A stretch of DNA of 9,310 nt from Deltaproteobacteria bacterium (GCA_016219165.1 JACRCB010000176.1:1-9310); one strand, 5' to 3'; positions 1-6,153 are shown, counted from the stretch's first letter. Translations and numbers: made by a program. The notes: a model not told the origin generated them from the sequence alone.

Positions 1-35
1 ACCCCCATATGCACCGGTTGTCACGTTATTTTATC

Positions 36-63
36 TTGACAGCCGGCGGCAAATAAGAACAAT
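36..63 (+). promoter_or_regulatory. Putative sigma-70-type promoter of the 95-aa gene
   Basis: A perfect -35 hexamer TTGACA lies at 36-41. A 16-bp spacer separates it from AACAAT at 58-63, which matches the -10 consensus at 4 of 6 positions. Transcription would start near 70, giving a leader of about 55 nt before the ATG at 127. The -10 and spacing are imperfect, so this is an inference from sequence only. Confidence 0.4.
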
Positions 64-80
64 ATATCAGATTAAGGAGA

Positions 81-118
81 TTTCAGGAAGGGTTTCCACT
101 AAAAGTTTTCCTGAAACC
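81..118 (+). promoter_or_regulatory. Leader with two competing hairpins before the 95-aa gene
   Basis: TTTCAGGAA (81-89) pairs perfectly with TTCCTGAAA (108-116). Alternatively GGTTTC (91-96) can pair with GAAACC (113-118). The two pairings share 113-116, so they are mutually exclusive. Both lie directly in front of the GGAG Shine-Dalgarno at 119-122, so folding could influence translation of the gene starting at 127. The structures are visible; the regulatory role is inference. Confidence 0.3.
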
Positions 119-126
119 GGAGAACC

Positions 127-414
127 ATGAATGACAATGAGATGCTGAGCCTCCTCGAGGAGGCGGCCGGGAAACTATCGATGGTCGTCGAATACGACGA
201 CTTGAGGAAGGGCGCGGTAAACACCCCGGGAGGGGCATTTGTCCTGAGAGGGGAAAGACATATACTCCTGCATAGATACCTTCCGGTAAAAGAAAAGATA
301 GAAATCCTTGCCGAAATCCTCGCAAGGCAGGAAATAGAGGGGGTGGAACTGCCCCCTGCCGTGCGCCATAAACTTGAATCCGCGAGGAATTTCTTTAAAA
401 GACCCGTTTCTTAA
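127..414 (+). CDS. Small conserved-type hypothetical protein (95 aa)
   Basis: No enzymatic function is recognised. The protein is soluble-looking, with no signal peptide, membrane segment or cysteine pair. Residues 1-30 form an amphipathic helix and strand (LLEEAAGKLSMVVEYDD). Around residues 34-50 comes a Gly-rich turn and strand (GGAFVLRGERHILLHR). A C-terminal helical part follows, with the pattern KEKIEILAEILARQEIEGVELPPAVRHKLE. This arrangement resembles small uncharacterised proteins I associate with deltaproteobacterial genomes, a resemblance recalled and not searched. The ATG at 127 has GGAG at 119-122, a slightly short but acceptable spacing. The gene is separated from the next by 242 nt containing a new promoter, so it is probably transcribed alone. 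Coding status is supported by the Shine-Dalgarno, the upstream promoter and the plausible protein composition. Confidence 0.75.
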   Translation: MNDNEMLSLLEEAAGKLSMVVEYDDLRKGAVNTPGGAFVLRGERHILLHRYLPVKEKIEILAEILARQEIEGVELPPAVRHKLESARNFFKRPVS

Positions 415-511
415 GACCCCCTGCGGGTAAAACAGGCCGCTTCATGGCAGGCCTCCGCCGGGAAGTTAAGAAGGCGTACAAGGCCCCAACCCCGCGTAGT
501 GTCTGGATTGT

Positions 512-540
512 TTGACTATTCAGACAAAGGATGTTACAAT
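512..540 (+). promoter_or_regulatory. Strong sigma-70-type promoter of the TPR-LolB-like operon
   Basis: TTGACT at 512-517 is followed by exactly 17 bp and then TACAAT at 535-540, so each hexamer matches consensus at 5 of 6 positions at the optimal spacing. Transcription would start near 547. This places the in-frame ATG at 531 inside the -10 region, so it cannot be the start codon of the TPR gene. The leader to the ATG at 657 is about 110 nt. Confidence 0.65.
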
Positions 541-581
541 TTTTATCCTGGCCATCCGGCAACTGGCGGACTCTGACGGTG

Positions 582-623
582 CCCGCCTTATTTTTTTGGC
601 GGGATTTCTCACATCCCGCCAAA
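582..623 (+). promoter_or_regulatory. Leader hairpin with alternative pairing, upstream of the TPR gene
   Basis: TTTGGCGGGAT (595-605) and ATCCCGCCAAA (613-623) form a perfect 11-bp stem with a 7-nt loop. A preceding CCCGCC (582-587) can compete for GGCGGG (598-603), giving a weaker alternative stem across a T-rich loop. The hairpin ends 33 nt before the ATG at 657 and is not followed by a T tract on either strand, so it is not a classical terminator. It could act as a translational control element or 5' stabiliser. Its function is inferred only. Confidence 0.45.
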
Positions 624-656
624 CCGGACAAACCCTGTAAACTGGACTTGAAAGAC

Positions 657-2411
657 ATGAAAAAATCCATCCGGAACGCGCAAGGCATCTTATTCCTGTC
701 TATCTTCGCCCTCGCGTTCGTCCCCTCATGCGCAACCATCAATACCAACGGCGGCGGTTTGTCGGAGGTCCAGAAAAAACCGAGGTTTTTGAAGGTTCAG
801 GCAAAAGGACAATCGACCTCGGATGTCTATTATTATTTCTCCGTAGCCCAAACACTCAAAAGGGATGGGGATTTCGGCGGGGCCGTTGAGTATTATAAAA
901 AGGCCATCGAGACCGACCCCCTCTCGCCGTTACTTTACGCCGACCTTGCGCACGTATACCTGAGGATGGGCGACAGCGAGATGGCGCTCATGCTGCTTGA
1001 GAAATCCCGTGACGTCGATGCCGATTATCTGCCTGCCCATCTCATGTTGGGCGAACTCTACGTCCTCATGGACAGAGACAGCGATTCCATAAAGGAATAC
1101 GAGAAGGCCGTGCAACTTTCTCCGCAAGACCAGAAACCCTACCTCATGCTCACGGGTGTGTATCTAAAGGAAAAGGAATTTTTAAAGGCGGTTGAGGTGT
1201 TGAAGCGGCTTATCGACAAGATACCGGATTCCGTCATGGCTTACTATTACCTCGGCAGAATCGAATCGGAGAGTAACCACCTCGCAAAGGCGGAGGAGTA
1301 TCTGAAAAAAGCAATCGGGATGAGCCCCTCGTTCCAGTCCGCCTACCTTGAACTTGCCGAGGTCTACGAAAAAGAAAACATGATAGACGAAGCGGTAGCC
1401 GCCTATTATAAGGCTATAGAAATCTCGCCGCATGATGCCGGGATAAGAAAAAAACTCGGAGGTCTCCTCATCCAGCACAACAGGCTCGACGAGGCAATCA
1501 AACAGTATAAGGAACTGAAAGGTATGGACTCGGCGCGGGTTGACGCAACGATAAAGATAGGGCTTATATACTTCGAACAGAAAAAATATGAGGAGGCCGC
1601 AAGGGAGTTCGGCGCGGCCCTCGACGAAGACCCCTCAAACGACAAGGTGCGTTATTACCTCGGCTCCGCCTATGAAGAAAAAGGAGACCTCGCAAAGGCC
1701 GAAGCGGAGTTTAAAAAGATATCTCCGGACAAGACCGCGTTTGCGGACGCAAAGATACATCTCGCCTTCATATACGAAAGGCAGAAAAGGTTAGACAGCG
1801 CGGCAGATGAAATAAAGTCGGCGATAGAACTTAAAGGAGAGGATACGGAACTCCTGAGGATCCTTGCCTCCATCTACAAAGAGGCCGGGAAGTTCGACGA
1901 TGCGGTCGGGGTAATCAATAAGGCCATCAAACTCGATGAAAAAGACGAGGAACTGTACTACATGCTCGGCGTCCTCCATGACGGGGCCGGGAGGTGGGAA
2001 GAATCCATCGCCGCGATGCAAAAGGTCGTGGGTTTAAACCCATCCCATGCAAACGCCATGAACTACATAGGCTATACCATGGCGGAAAGGGGTATAACCC
2101 TCGATAAGGCCGAAGAATACATCAAAAAAGCCCTGGCCATCGAGCCTGAAAGCGGCCACATAATAGACAGCCTCGGCTGGGTCTATTTCAAGAAGGGGGA
2201 AGCGGAGAAGGCAATAACCGAGCTGGAAAGGGCGGCCAAATATCTGCCGAACGACGCGATTGTGGCGGAGCATCTCGGAGACGCCTATCTTAAAAAAAAT
2301 TACAGGAAAAAGGCGCTGGATGCATACGAAAAGGCAACAGGACTCGCCCCGGATAACGCCCCGCTCAAGGCAAAGTTTGAGAAACTCAGGGAAGAACTCA
2401 AGGTCAGATGA
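657..2411 (+). CDS. TPR-repeat outer-membrane lipoprotein, LbcA-like
   Basis: This 584-aa protein begins with a lipoprotein signal peptide: Lys2/Lys3, a hydrophobic stretch at about 11-22, and a VPSC lipobox with Cys25 as the predicted lipidated residue. After a short linker (26-52), about 15 tandem TPR units of roughly 34 residues fill the rest of the chain. They show the usual W/Y-x-x-L-G/A-x-x-Y and A-x-x-x-Y/F-x-x-A/L positions. The last three repeats (from NYIGYTMAERG through DSLGWVYFKKGE) resemble the C-terminal block of proteobacterial TPR lipoproteins encoded next to lolB. The best-known of these is Pseudomonas LbcA (about 575 aa), the partner of the periplasmic protease CtpA. The next gene is LolB-like and overlaps by ATGA, supporting that comparison. 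The ATG at 657 was chosen because it starts the signal peptide and because 531 lies within the promoter; its Shine-Dalgarno is weak. The protease-adaptor role is inference. Confidence 0.88.
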   Translation: MKKSIRNAQGILFLSIFALAFVPSCATINTNGGGLSEVQKKPRFLKVQAKGQSTSDVYYYFSVAQTLKRDGDFGGAVEYYKKAIETDPLSPLLYADLAHVYLRMGDSEMALMLLEKSRDVDADYLPAHLMLGELYVLMDRDSDSIKEYEKAVQLSPQDQKPYLMLTGVYLKEKEFLKAVEVLKRLIDKIPDSVMAYYYLGRIESESNHLAKAEEYLKKAIGMSPSFQSAYLELAEVYEKENMIDEAVAAYYKAIEISPHDAGIRKKLGGLLIQHNRLDEAIKQYKELKGMDSARVDATIKIGLIYFEQKKYEEAAREFGAALDEDPSNDKVRYYLGSAYEEKGDLAKAEAEFKKISPDKTAFADAKIHLAFIYERQKRLDSAADEIKSAIELKGEDTELLRILASIYKEAGKFDDAVGVINKAIKLDEKDEELYYMLGVLHDGAGRWEESIAAMQKVVGLNPSHANAMNYIGYTMAERGITLDKAEEYIKKALAIEPESGHIIDSLGWVYFKKGEAEKAITELERAAKYLPNDAIVAEHLGDAYLKKNYRKKALDAYEKATGLAPDNAPLKAKFEKLREELKVR

Positions 2412-3139
2412 CCGCCGGCGTCCATACCCGGCCGGCGCGGGATCCGATTGCCCGGCAGCGGAGAAGAACTTTAAGCCGCTTCAAAATCTTTTGCCTCCGG
2501 AAACTCTCCCTGCCGCTCTTTGTCCCGGTTATCTTTTTTTCCCTCTACGGTTGTTCCGCCCTCCCAAAACCCCTGCCGCATGAATATCCGGGAATCCCCG
2601 TGACATCCCTCAGGGCGAAGGCGTTGATTGAATCGGAGAACATCCCAATCCCCGGCAAGGCTACCATAACCATTAAGAACCCGGACCTCGCGAGGGTGGA
2701 GGTCTACGGCCCTCTAAACCAGATTATTACCATCGTTACCATAGCCCATGATAATTGCCTTTTGTACTCAAACGGCAGGGTCAGGTCATGCGGGAAAAAA
2801 GACCGCGCCGTATATTCCGCGGGACTCAAAGAACTCACGACGGTCCTCCTCGGCGGAACCCTGGAGGCAGGGGAGGGAAAAGACCTTGAGATTGTAAAAG
2901 ACGGGATGGGCAGGCTTTCAAGATTCACGAAATTCGAGGACGGGACACCCGTCGTGACCGTTACGGTCAAGGACTATAAAGACGTAAGAGGGGTGGAGAT
3001 ACCTTTCGCCGTCATGCTGGAGAGTAAAGAGGAGAAACTTCTAATCGAGTATTATTCGGTCGAATTGAATCCGGAAATAAATAACGAAACGTTCACCCTG
3101 CCCCTGCCCCTGCCACTACCCCTGCCTTTGACGCCATAA
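2408..3139 (+). CDS. LolB-like outer-membrane lipoprotein
   Basis: This 243-aa protein has an unusually long basic N-terminus (residues 1-33, including RQRRR), then a hydrophobic stretch (33-46) and the lipobox LYGC with Cys49. The mature part has the alternating-strand character of the LolA/LolB fold, for example SLRAKALIESENIPIPGKATITIKNPDLARVEV split over 66-99. Later come an internal VTVKDYKDVRGVEIPF segment and a terminal strand. LolB inserts lipoproteins into the outer membrane. Here homology is judged from fold pattern and from position behind a TPR lipoprotein, because overall sequence identity looks low; a DUF4292-type protein is an alternative. Its ATG at 2408 overlaps the previous stop, indicating translational coupling, and no other in-frame start precedes the signal peptide. 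The C-terminus is a Leu-Pro repeat (residues 231-241) encoded by degenerate CTGCCC units. The stop lies 8 bp before a repeat element. Confidence 0.72.
   Translation: MTAGVHTRPARDPIARQRRRTLSRFKIFCLRKLSLPLFVPVIFFSLYGCSALPKPLPHEYPGIPVTSLRAKALIESENIPIPGKATITIKNPDLARVEVYGPLNQIITIVTIAHDNCLLYSNGRVRSCGKKDRAVYSAGLKELTTVLLGGTLEAGEGKDLEIVKDGMGRLSRFTKFEDGTPVVTVTVKDYKDVRGVEIPFAVMLESKEEKLLIEYYSVELNPEINNETFTLPLPLPLPLPLTP
3098..3130 (+). repeat. Degenerate CTGCCC hexanucleotide repeat at the 3' end of the LolB-like gene
   Basis: Five and a half CTG-CCC-type hexamers (with CTA, CCA, CCT and TTG variants) encode alternating Leu-Pro at the extreme C-terminus, just before Thr-Pro-stop. Simple repeats of this kind can slip during replication, although six-base steps preserve the reading frame. 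The repeat lies between the folded domain and the repeat element starting at 3148. Confidence 0.7.
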
Positions 3140-3147
3140 GGTCCAGC

Positions 3148-3370
3148 TTAAGGAAACTCCGAAAAATTGTATTGTTGGGGGAACCTTTCCGACCCACCCT
3201 TCGGGTGGGTGCCCGAAGTTTCCCCCAGACCCCCTCCAAAGACTTTTAGAGTGGGCTGTGCCCACCAGAACTGAAAATTTTTGGAGAGAGTTTGAGAGAA
3301 CCTTTTTACGGGGAACCCATCCAAAGGTTGTGTCGGGTTCTCTCAATATACTTTTCCAGAGGTTACCTAA
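3148..3370. repeat. MITE-like three-hairpin element, copy 1
   Basis: The copy runs from TTAAGGAAACTCCGAAAAA (3148-3166) to an inverted end TTTTCCAGAGGTTACCTAA (3352-3370). It fills the whole gap between two convergent genes, and its right end contributes the TAG stop of manB. It has three internal hairpins. The first is a GGGGGAA (3177-3183) / TTCCCCC (3220-3226) outer stem around ACCCACCC (3192-3199) / GGGTGGGT (3203-3210). The second is GTGGGC (3251-3256) / GCCCAC (3260-3265). The third is TTGAGAGAACC (3292-3302) / GGTTCTCTCAA (3336-3346). It aligns over its full length with the reverse complement of the copy at 5312-5539. It encodes no protein and would depend on a transposase elsewhere if mobile. 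It could also terminate transcription from both convergent genes. Confidence 0.78.
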
Positions 3371-4818
3371 AACGGTATCTTGCATCCGGGCCGGGCTTTT
3401 TCGAGTATTTCCCGCACGAACCCCTTGAACCTCTCAAGGAGTCCTTTGCTTTCGGCCTCGAACCTGAAGACCAATACCGGCTGGGTGTTGCTTGCCCTTA
3501 CAAGCGCCCATCCTCCCTCGAACACAATCCTCAGCCCGTCTATATCTATTATATCCCTTATCTTCAATCCCCCGCCTTGTTTAACGACCTTTCTCAATTG
3601 TTCTATCACCCCGAACTTCTCGCCGTCGGGACAATCGACCCTTATCTCCGGAGTGGAGAACGTCTCTGGAAGCCCCTTAAGGAGGTCTGAAAATACACAC
3701 TGCGGTTCGCCTCTCCTCTTTTCCGCGAGTATCTCAACGAGCCTGCATGTGGAGTATATTGCATCGTCGAAGCCGAAGTACCTGTCCGCAAAGAATATGT
3801 GGCCGCTCATCTCCCCGGCCAGAAGCGACTTCAAATCCTTCATCTTCGATTTTATGAGCGAATGCCCCGTCTTCCACATAAACGCCTTCCCGCCGAGCCG
3901 CTTGACCTCGTCATACATGACATGCGAACATTTAACCTCTCCCACTATCGTCGCGCCGGGGTTTGTCTTGAGGATGCTTCTCGCGTATACGACCATCAAC
4001 TGGTCTCCCCAGACAGCCCTTCCCTTTTCGTCCACCACCCCGATTCTGTCCGCGTCCCCGTCGTAACCGGCCCCGAAGTCCCCCCCTTTTTTCCTCACCT
4101 CTTCGATGAGGGTCTTTATATTCCCGGGTACAGTGGGGTCAGGATGGTGGTTTGGAAAACGGCCGTCCGGCTCGCAAAAAAGTTCAACCACCTCGCATCC
4201 CAATTTCCTTAAAAGGGCCGGGGCTACAAGCCCGGCCGTGCCGTTGCCCGCGTCCACAATGACCTTTACCGGCCTTTTTAGACCCGAAGGCAGCAGGGTA
4301 TCTGAGAATTTTTCGACATGGTAATCTATATATCTTGAAATTATATCCACCTCTTCCAACTTCCCTTTCTTATCCCCGCCGGAGGCCCCGGCGCGCCCAA
4401 TCTCATTCATTATATCTTTTATTCTCTGGATCTCGGGGCCGTGGATAGTCTCTTTGCCAACACTTATCTTGAAGCCGTTATATTCGGGCGGGTTGTGGCT
4501 CCCTGTGACCATCACCCCTCCGTCGAGAGAGAGTGTGTGTATGGAGAAATACTCAAGCGGGGTGGGGCAGACGCCTATGTCAATGCAATTAATCCCGCTT
4601 CCAATAATCCCCTGTATCAGGGCATCCCTCAATTCGCCGGAAGATAACCTCACGTCCCGCCCCACGCTCACGGTGAGGGTCTTCCTTCCCGCCTTTTCCT
4701 GAAGGTATCTCGAAAAGGCCTTTCCGAGAAGGCAGGCGACCTCCGCCGTTAAATCCTGCCCGAACCTTCCCCTTATATCGTACTCGCGGAATATGCCGTC
4801 GTCTATCACGATACCCAT
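3367..4818 (-). CDS. manB: Phosphomannomutase/phosphoglucomutase, AlgC/ManB type
   Basis: This 483-aa alpha-D-phosphohexomutase interconverts hexose 6-phosphates and 1-phosphates through a phosphoserine, supplying sugar-nucleotide synthesis for exopolysaccharide or LPS. All four family signatures are intact. The phosphoserine loop TGSHNPPEYNG has Ser107. The metal loop GYDGDADRIG has Asp253, Asp255 and Asp257. The sugar-specificity loop is GEMSGHIFF (335-343). The phosphate-binding loop is RASNTQP (441-447). GEMSGH is the form in enzymes such as Pseudomonas AlgC that use both mannose and glucose phosphates, so dual specificity is likely. Length slightly exceeds the usual 455-465 aa. The ATG at 4818 follows the tadA stop with one base between them, and an AAAGGG lies upstream, so the two genes are probably co-translated. 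The TAG stop lies in the end of repeat copy 1. Confidence 0.93.
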   Translation of the reverse strand: MGIVIDDGIFREYDIRGRFGQDLTAEVACLLGKAFSRYLQEKAGRKTLTVSVGRDVRLSSGELRDALIQGIIGSGINCIDIGVCPTPLEYFSIHTLSLDGGVMVTGSHNPPEYNGFKISVGKETIHGPEIQRIKDIMNEIGRAGASGGDKKGKLEEVDIISRYIDYHVEKFSDTLLPSGLKRPVKVIVDAGNGTAGLVAPALLRKLGCEVVELFCEPDGRFPNHHPDPTVPGNIKTLIEEVRKKGGDFGAGYDGDADRIGVVDEKGRAVWGDQLMVVYARSILKTNPGATIVGEVKCSHVMYDEVKRLGGKAFMWKTGHSLIKSKMKDLKSLLAGEMSGHIFFADRYFGFDDAIYSTCRLVEILAEKRRGEPQCVFSDLLKGLPETFSTPEIRVDCPDGEKFGVIEQLRKVVKQGGGLKIRDIIDIDGLRIVFEGGWALVRASNTQPVLVFRFEAESKGLLERFKGFVREILEKARPGCKIPF

Positions 4819-4819
4819 C

Positions 4820-5284
4820 TCATGCCTTACCCTTTCTCAACCCCGAAAAGAATCCTTTCAACAGCTCAGTCGCCTCTTTTTCCATTACCCCGCTTGCGAC
4901 CTTTATCCTGTGGTTCAACCTTTCATCCCCGGATATGTCGTATAAAGAGCCGCATGCGCCCGCCTTCGGGTCGAAAGACGCAAAAACGAGCCTCTCGACC
5001 CTTGCCTGAACCAGCGCCCCCATGCACATAAGGCAGGGCTCGAGCGTTACATAGAGGGTTGCGCGCTCAAGCCTCCAGTTTTTAATCTTCCTTGAGGCCC
5101 TCCTTATCGCGATTATCTCCGCGTGGCTTGTGGGGTCCAAGGAAGATTCCTTCTTATTGTATCCCCTCGCAATAACGCCCCCCTCCCGCACGATTACCGC
5201 GCCGACCGGGACCTCCCCTGTTTTTGCGGCCTTAAGGGCCTCTTTCAATGCCTCGGCCATGAAAAGGGCCTCTTCTTTCTTCAA
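4820..5284 (-). CDS. tadA: tRNA-specific adenosine deaminase
   Basis: This 154-aa zinc deaminase converts the wobble adenosine (A34) to inosine, classically in tRNA-Arg(ACG). The catalytic motif is HAE (His54 zinc ligand, Glu56 proton shuttle), followed by PCLMC (Cys84 and Cys87 zinc ligands) after the usual spacing. The GEVPVGAVIV segment (23-32) and the N-terminal helix match bacterial TadA. The start is placed at TTG 5284. A GGGAG lies 8 nt upstream, and the residues it adds (KKEEALFMAEAL) align with the Bacillus TadA N-terminus. ATG at 5260 would trim that helix and is the alternative. It is the first gene of a minus-strand pair with manB, separated by 1 nt. Repeat copy 2 lies immediately upstream and may hold its promoter. 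Other cytidine/deoxycytidylate deaminase family roles are less likely given the tRNA-type motifs. Confidence 0.92.
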   Translation of the reverse strand: MKKEEALFMAEALKEALKAAKTGEVPVGAVIVREGGVIARGYNKKESSLDPTSHAEIIAIRRASRKIKNWRLERATLYVTLEPCLMCMGALVQARVERLVFASFDPKAGACGSLYDISGDERLNHRIKVASGVMEKEATELLKGFFSGLRKGKA

Positions 5285-5311
5285 GGAACTTGCTCCCGGG
5301 GGCTTGATAGT

Positions 5312-5539
5312 TTAAGGAACCTCTGAAAAAGTATCTTGAGAGAAACTTTTTTTAAAAAGTTTCTCTCAAAATCTCTTCAAAAACTTCTAAACTTCCCCCT
5401 GCCGCACCCCCAAATGGGGGTGCGGCAGGGGGAAACTAAAAGTCTTTGGAAAGGGGTTTGGGGGAAACCTTTCCGACCCACCCTTGCGGGTGGGTGCCCG
5501 AAATTTCCCCCAAAAATGCTTTTTTCAGAGGTTCCTTAA
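5312..5539. repeat. MITE-like three-hairpin element, copy 2
   Basis: The terminal inverted repeats are perfect over 19 bp: TTAAGGAACCTCTGAAAAA at 5312-5330, and its exact complement at 5521-5539. Three strong hairpins lie inside. The first has 16-bp arms at 5336-5351 and 5354-5369 (TTGAGAGAAACTTTTT and complement). The second has 20-bp arms at 5393-5412 and 5415-5434 with a 2-nt spacer, G+C-rich. The third has an 11-bp outer stem, TTTGGGGGAAA (5457-5467) / TTTCCCCCAAA (5504-5514), around ACCCACCC / GGGTGGGT (5476-5483, 5488-5495). It aligns with copy 1 in reverse orientation and is better preserved. There is no coding capacity. A non-autonomous transposable element is the best reading; TTAA at each tip could be part of the repeat or a duplicated target. 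The stretch may also hold the tadA promoter or the spoVG terminator. Confidence 0.82.
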
Positions 5540-5593
5540 GTGTTAAAGGGAAAGGCAACGGGTCTTTCTTGTCTTATATATACGGGGGGTATC

Positions 5594-5610
5594 CGGTTGT
5601 TGGGCAACCG
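5594..5610. other. Short hairpin in the spoVG-element gap
   Basis: CGGTTG (5594-5599) and CAACCG (5605-5610) form a 6-bp stem with a 5-nt loop. It lies 76 nt beyond the spoVG stop on the minus strand. No T tract follows, so it is at most a weak 3' structure. The rest of 5540-5685 shows no gene that I can support. Confidence 0.25.
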
Positions 5611-5685
5611 CCGTCTTTACAACGCCTATTCCGGCATCCGGCGCGGTTCAGGGGGGGATATACGGTCCATGCAGAAGTTGCACTC

Positions 5686-6000
5686 TTAGAGCATGGCGAG
5701 CGATTTATCGTTGAGCTTCGTTATATCGGCTTTGGCCCCGCCATCTTCCAAGACACGCCTGTACTCGTTCAAGACCGTATCCTCCACCATCTGCCTTGTG
5801 GGAGCGTCGAGGGGATGGACCAGGTCCCTGTATGTTCCATCCTTCATCTTCTTGGCGGGCATGGCGACAAAGTATCCTGTGTTTCCCTTTATCACCTTCA
5901 CGTCCCTTATTACAAAACACCCGTCCAGTTTCATCGTTACGAACGCCTTGAGCCTTTCGTCCCCGTCCACGGCCAATACCTTTACCTCGGTGATGTTCAT
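5686..6000 (-). CDS. spoVG: SpoVG family nucleic-acid-binding regulator
   Basis: This 104-aa protein begins MNITEVKVLAVDGDERLKAFVTMKLDGCFVIRDVK (given here across 1-35) and contains GYFVAMPAKKMKDGTYRDLVHPL (42-64), both diagnostic of SpoVG. It binds DNA and RNA. In Firmicutes it affects septation, sporulation and virulence, and in spirochaetes it is a site-specific DNA/RNA-binding regulator. Its role in Gram-negatives is largely undefined. The ATG at 6000 has a perfect GGAGG with a 7-nt gap, and the open frame upstream of it is not SpoVG-like. The C-terminal tail (about 85-104, rich in Lys/Asp) is variable in the family. It is divergent from purM across about 310 bp of A+T-rich DNA, with a sigma-54-like promoter in front. 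Sporulation is not implied by its presence. Confidence 0.93.
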   Translation of the reverse strand: MNITEVKVLAVDGDERLKAFVTMKLDGCFVIRDVKVIKGNTGYFVAMPAKKMKDGTYRDLVHPLDAPTRQMVEDTVLNEYRRVLEDGGAKADITKLNDKSLAML

Positions 6001-6067
6001 GAGAATACCTCCTGTTATGATATTGCAAATTAGTTTCTGTCCGATGTCTGCGTGAACTATAGTAATA

Positions 6068-6083
6068 TGCAAATGCCATACCA
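6068..6083 (-). promoter_or_regulatory. Sigma-54-like (-24/-12) promoter of spoVG
   Basis: On the minus strand the sequence reads TGGTATGGCATTTGCA. It has GG and GC separated by exactly 10 bases, the invariant spacing of sigma-54 promoters, and it matches the TGGCAC-N5-TTGCA consensus at all but two of the specified positions. The expected start is near 6057, giving a leader of about 57 nt. It lies correctly for spoVG. Sigma-54 promoters need an enhancer-binding activator, whose site would be expected in the A+T-rich stretch 6100-6250; I cannot identify it. Confidence 0.45.
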
Positions 6084-6123
6084 TTGCCGTGCCGTTAAAT
6101 AAAATAAGATGTAAAACCAAGGC

Positions 6124-6153
6124 CTTATATGAATTTTCCGTAAAATCTTACAA
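6124..6153 (-). promoter_or_regulatory. Alternative sigma-70-type promoter for spoVG
   Basis: On the minus strand TTGTAA (complement of 6148-6153, 4 of 6 matches) and TATAAG (complement of 6124-6129, 5 of 6) are 18 bp apart. The start would be near 6117, leaving a leader of about 117 nt. Such matches are common in A+T-rich DNA, so this is a weaker rival or partner of the -24/-12 site. Confidence 0.3.

Noticed and set aside
531..656. N-terminal extension of the TPR gene to ATG 531
   Set aside because: The ATG lies inside the -10 region of a strong promoter (512-540), and the lipoprotein signal peptide begins at 657.
3380..4066. 228-codon open frame on the plus strand
   Set aside because: It is antisense to manB and has a low-complexity Ser/Pro-rich translation with no recognisable domain.
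5336..5514. CRISPR-like or tandem repeat array
   Set aside because: The repeats are inverted hairpin arms of one element, not regularly spaced direct repeats with spacers.
6001..6120. Upstream extension of spoVG by 40 residues
   Set aside because: A perfect GGAGG precedes the ATG at 6000, SpoVG proteins begin with this MNITEV-type segment, and the extension is A+T-rich promoter DNA.
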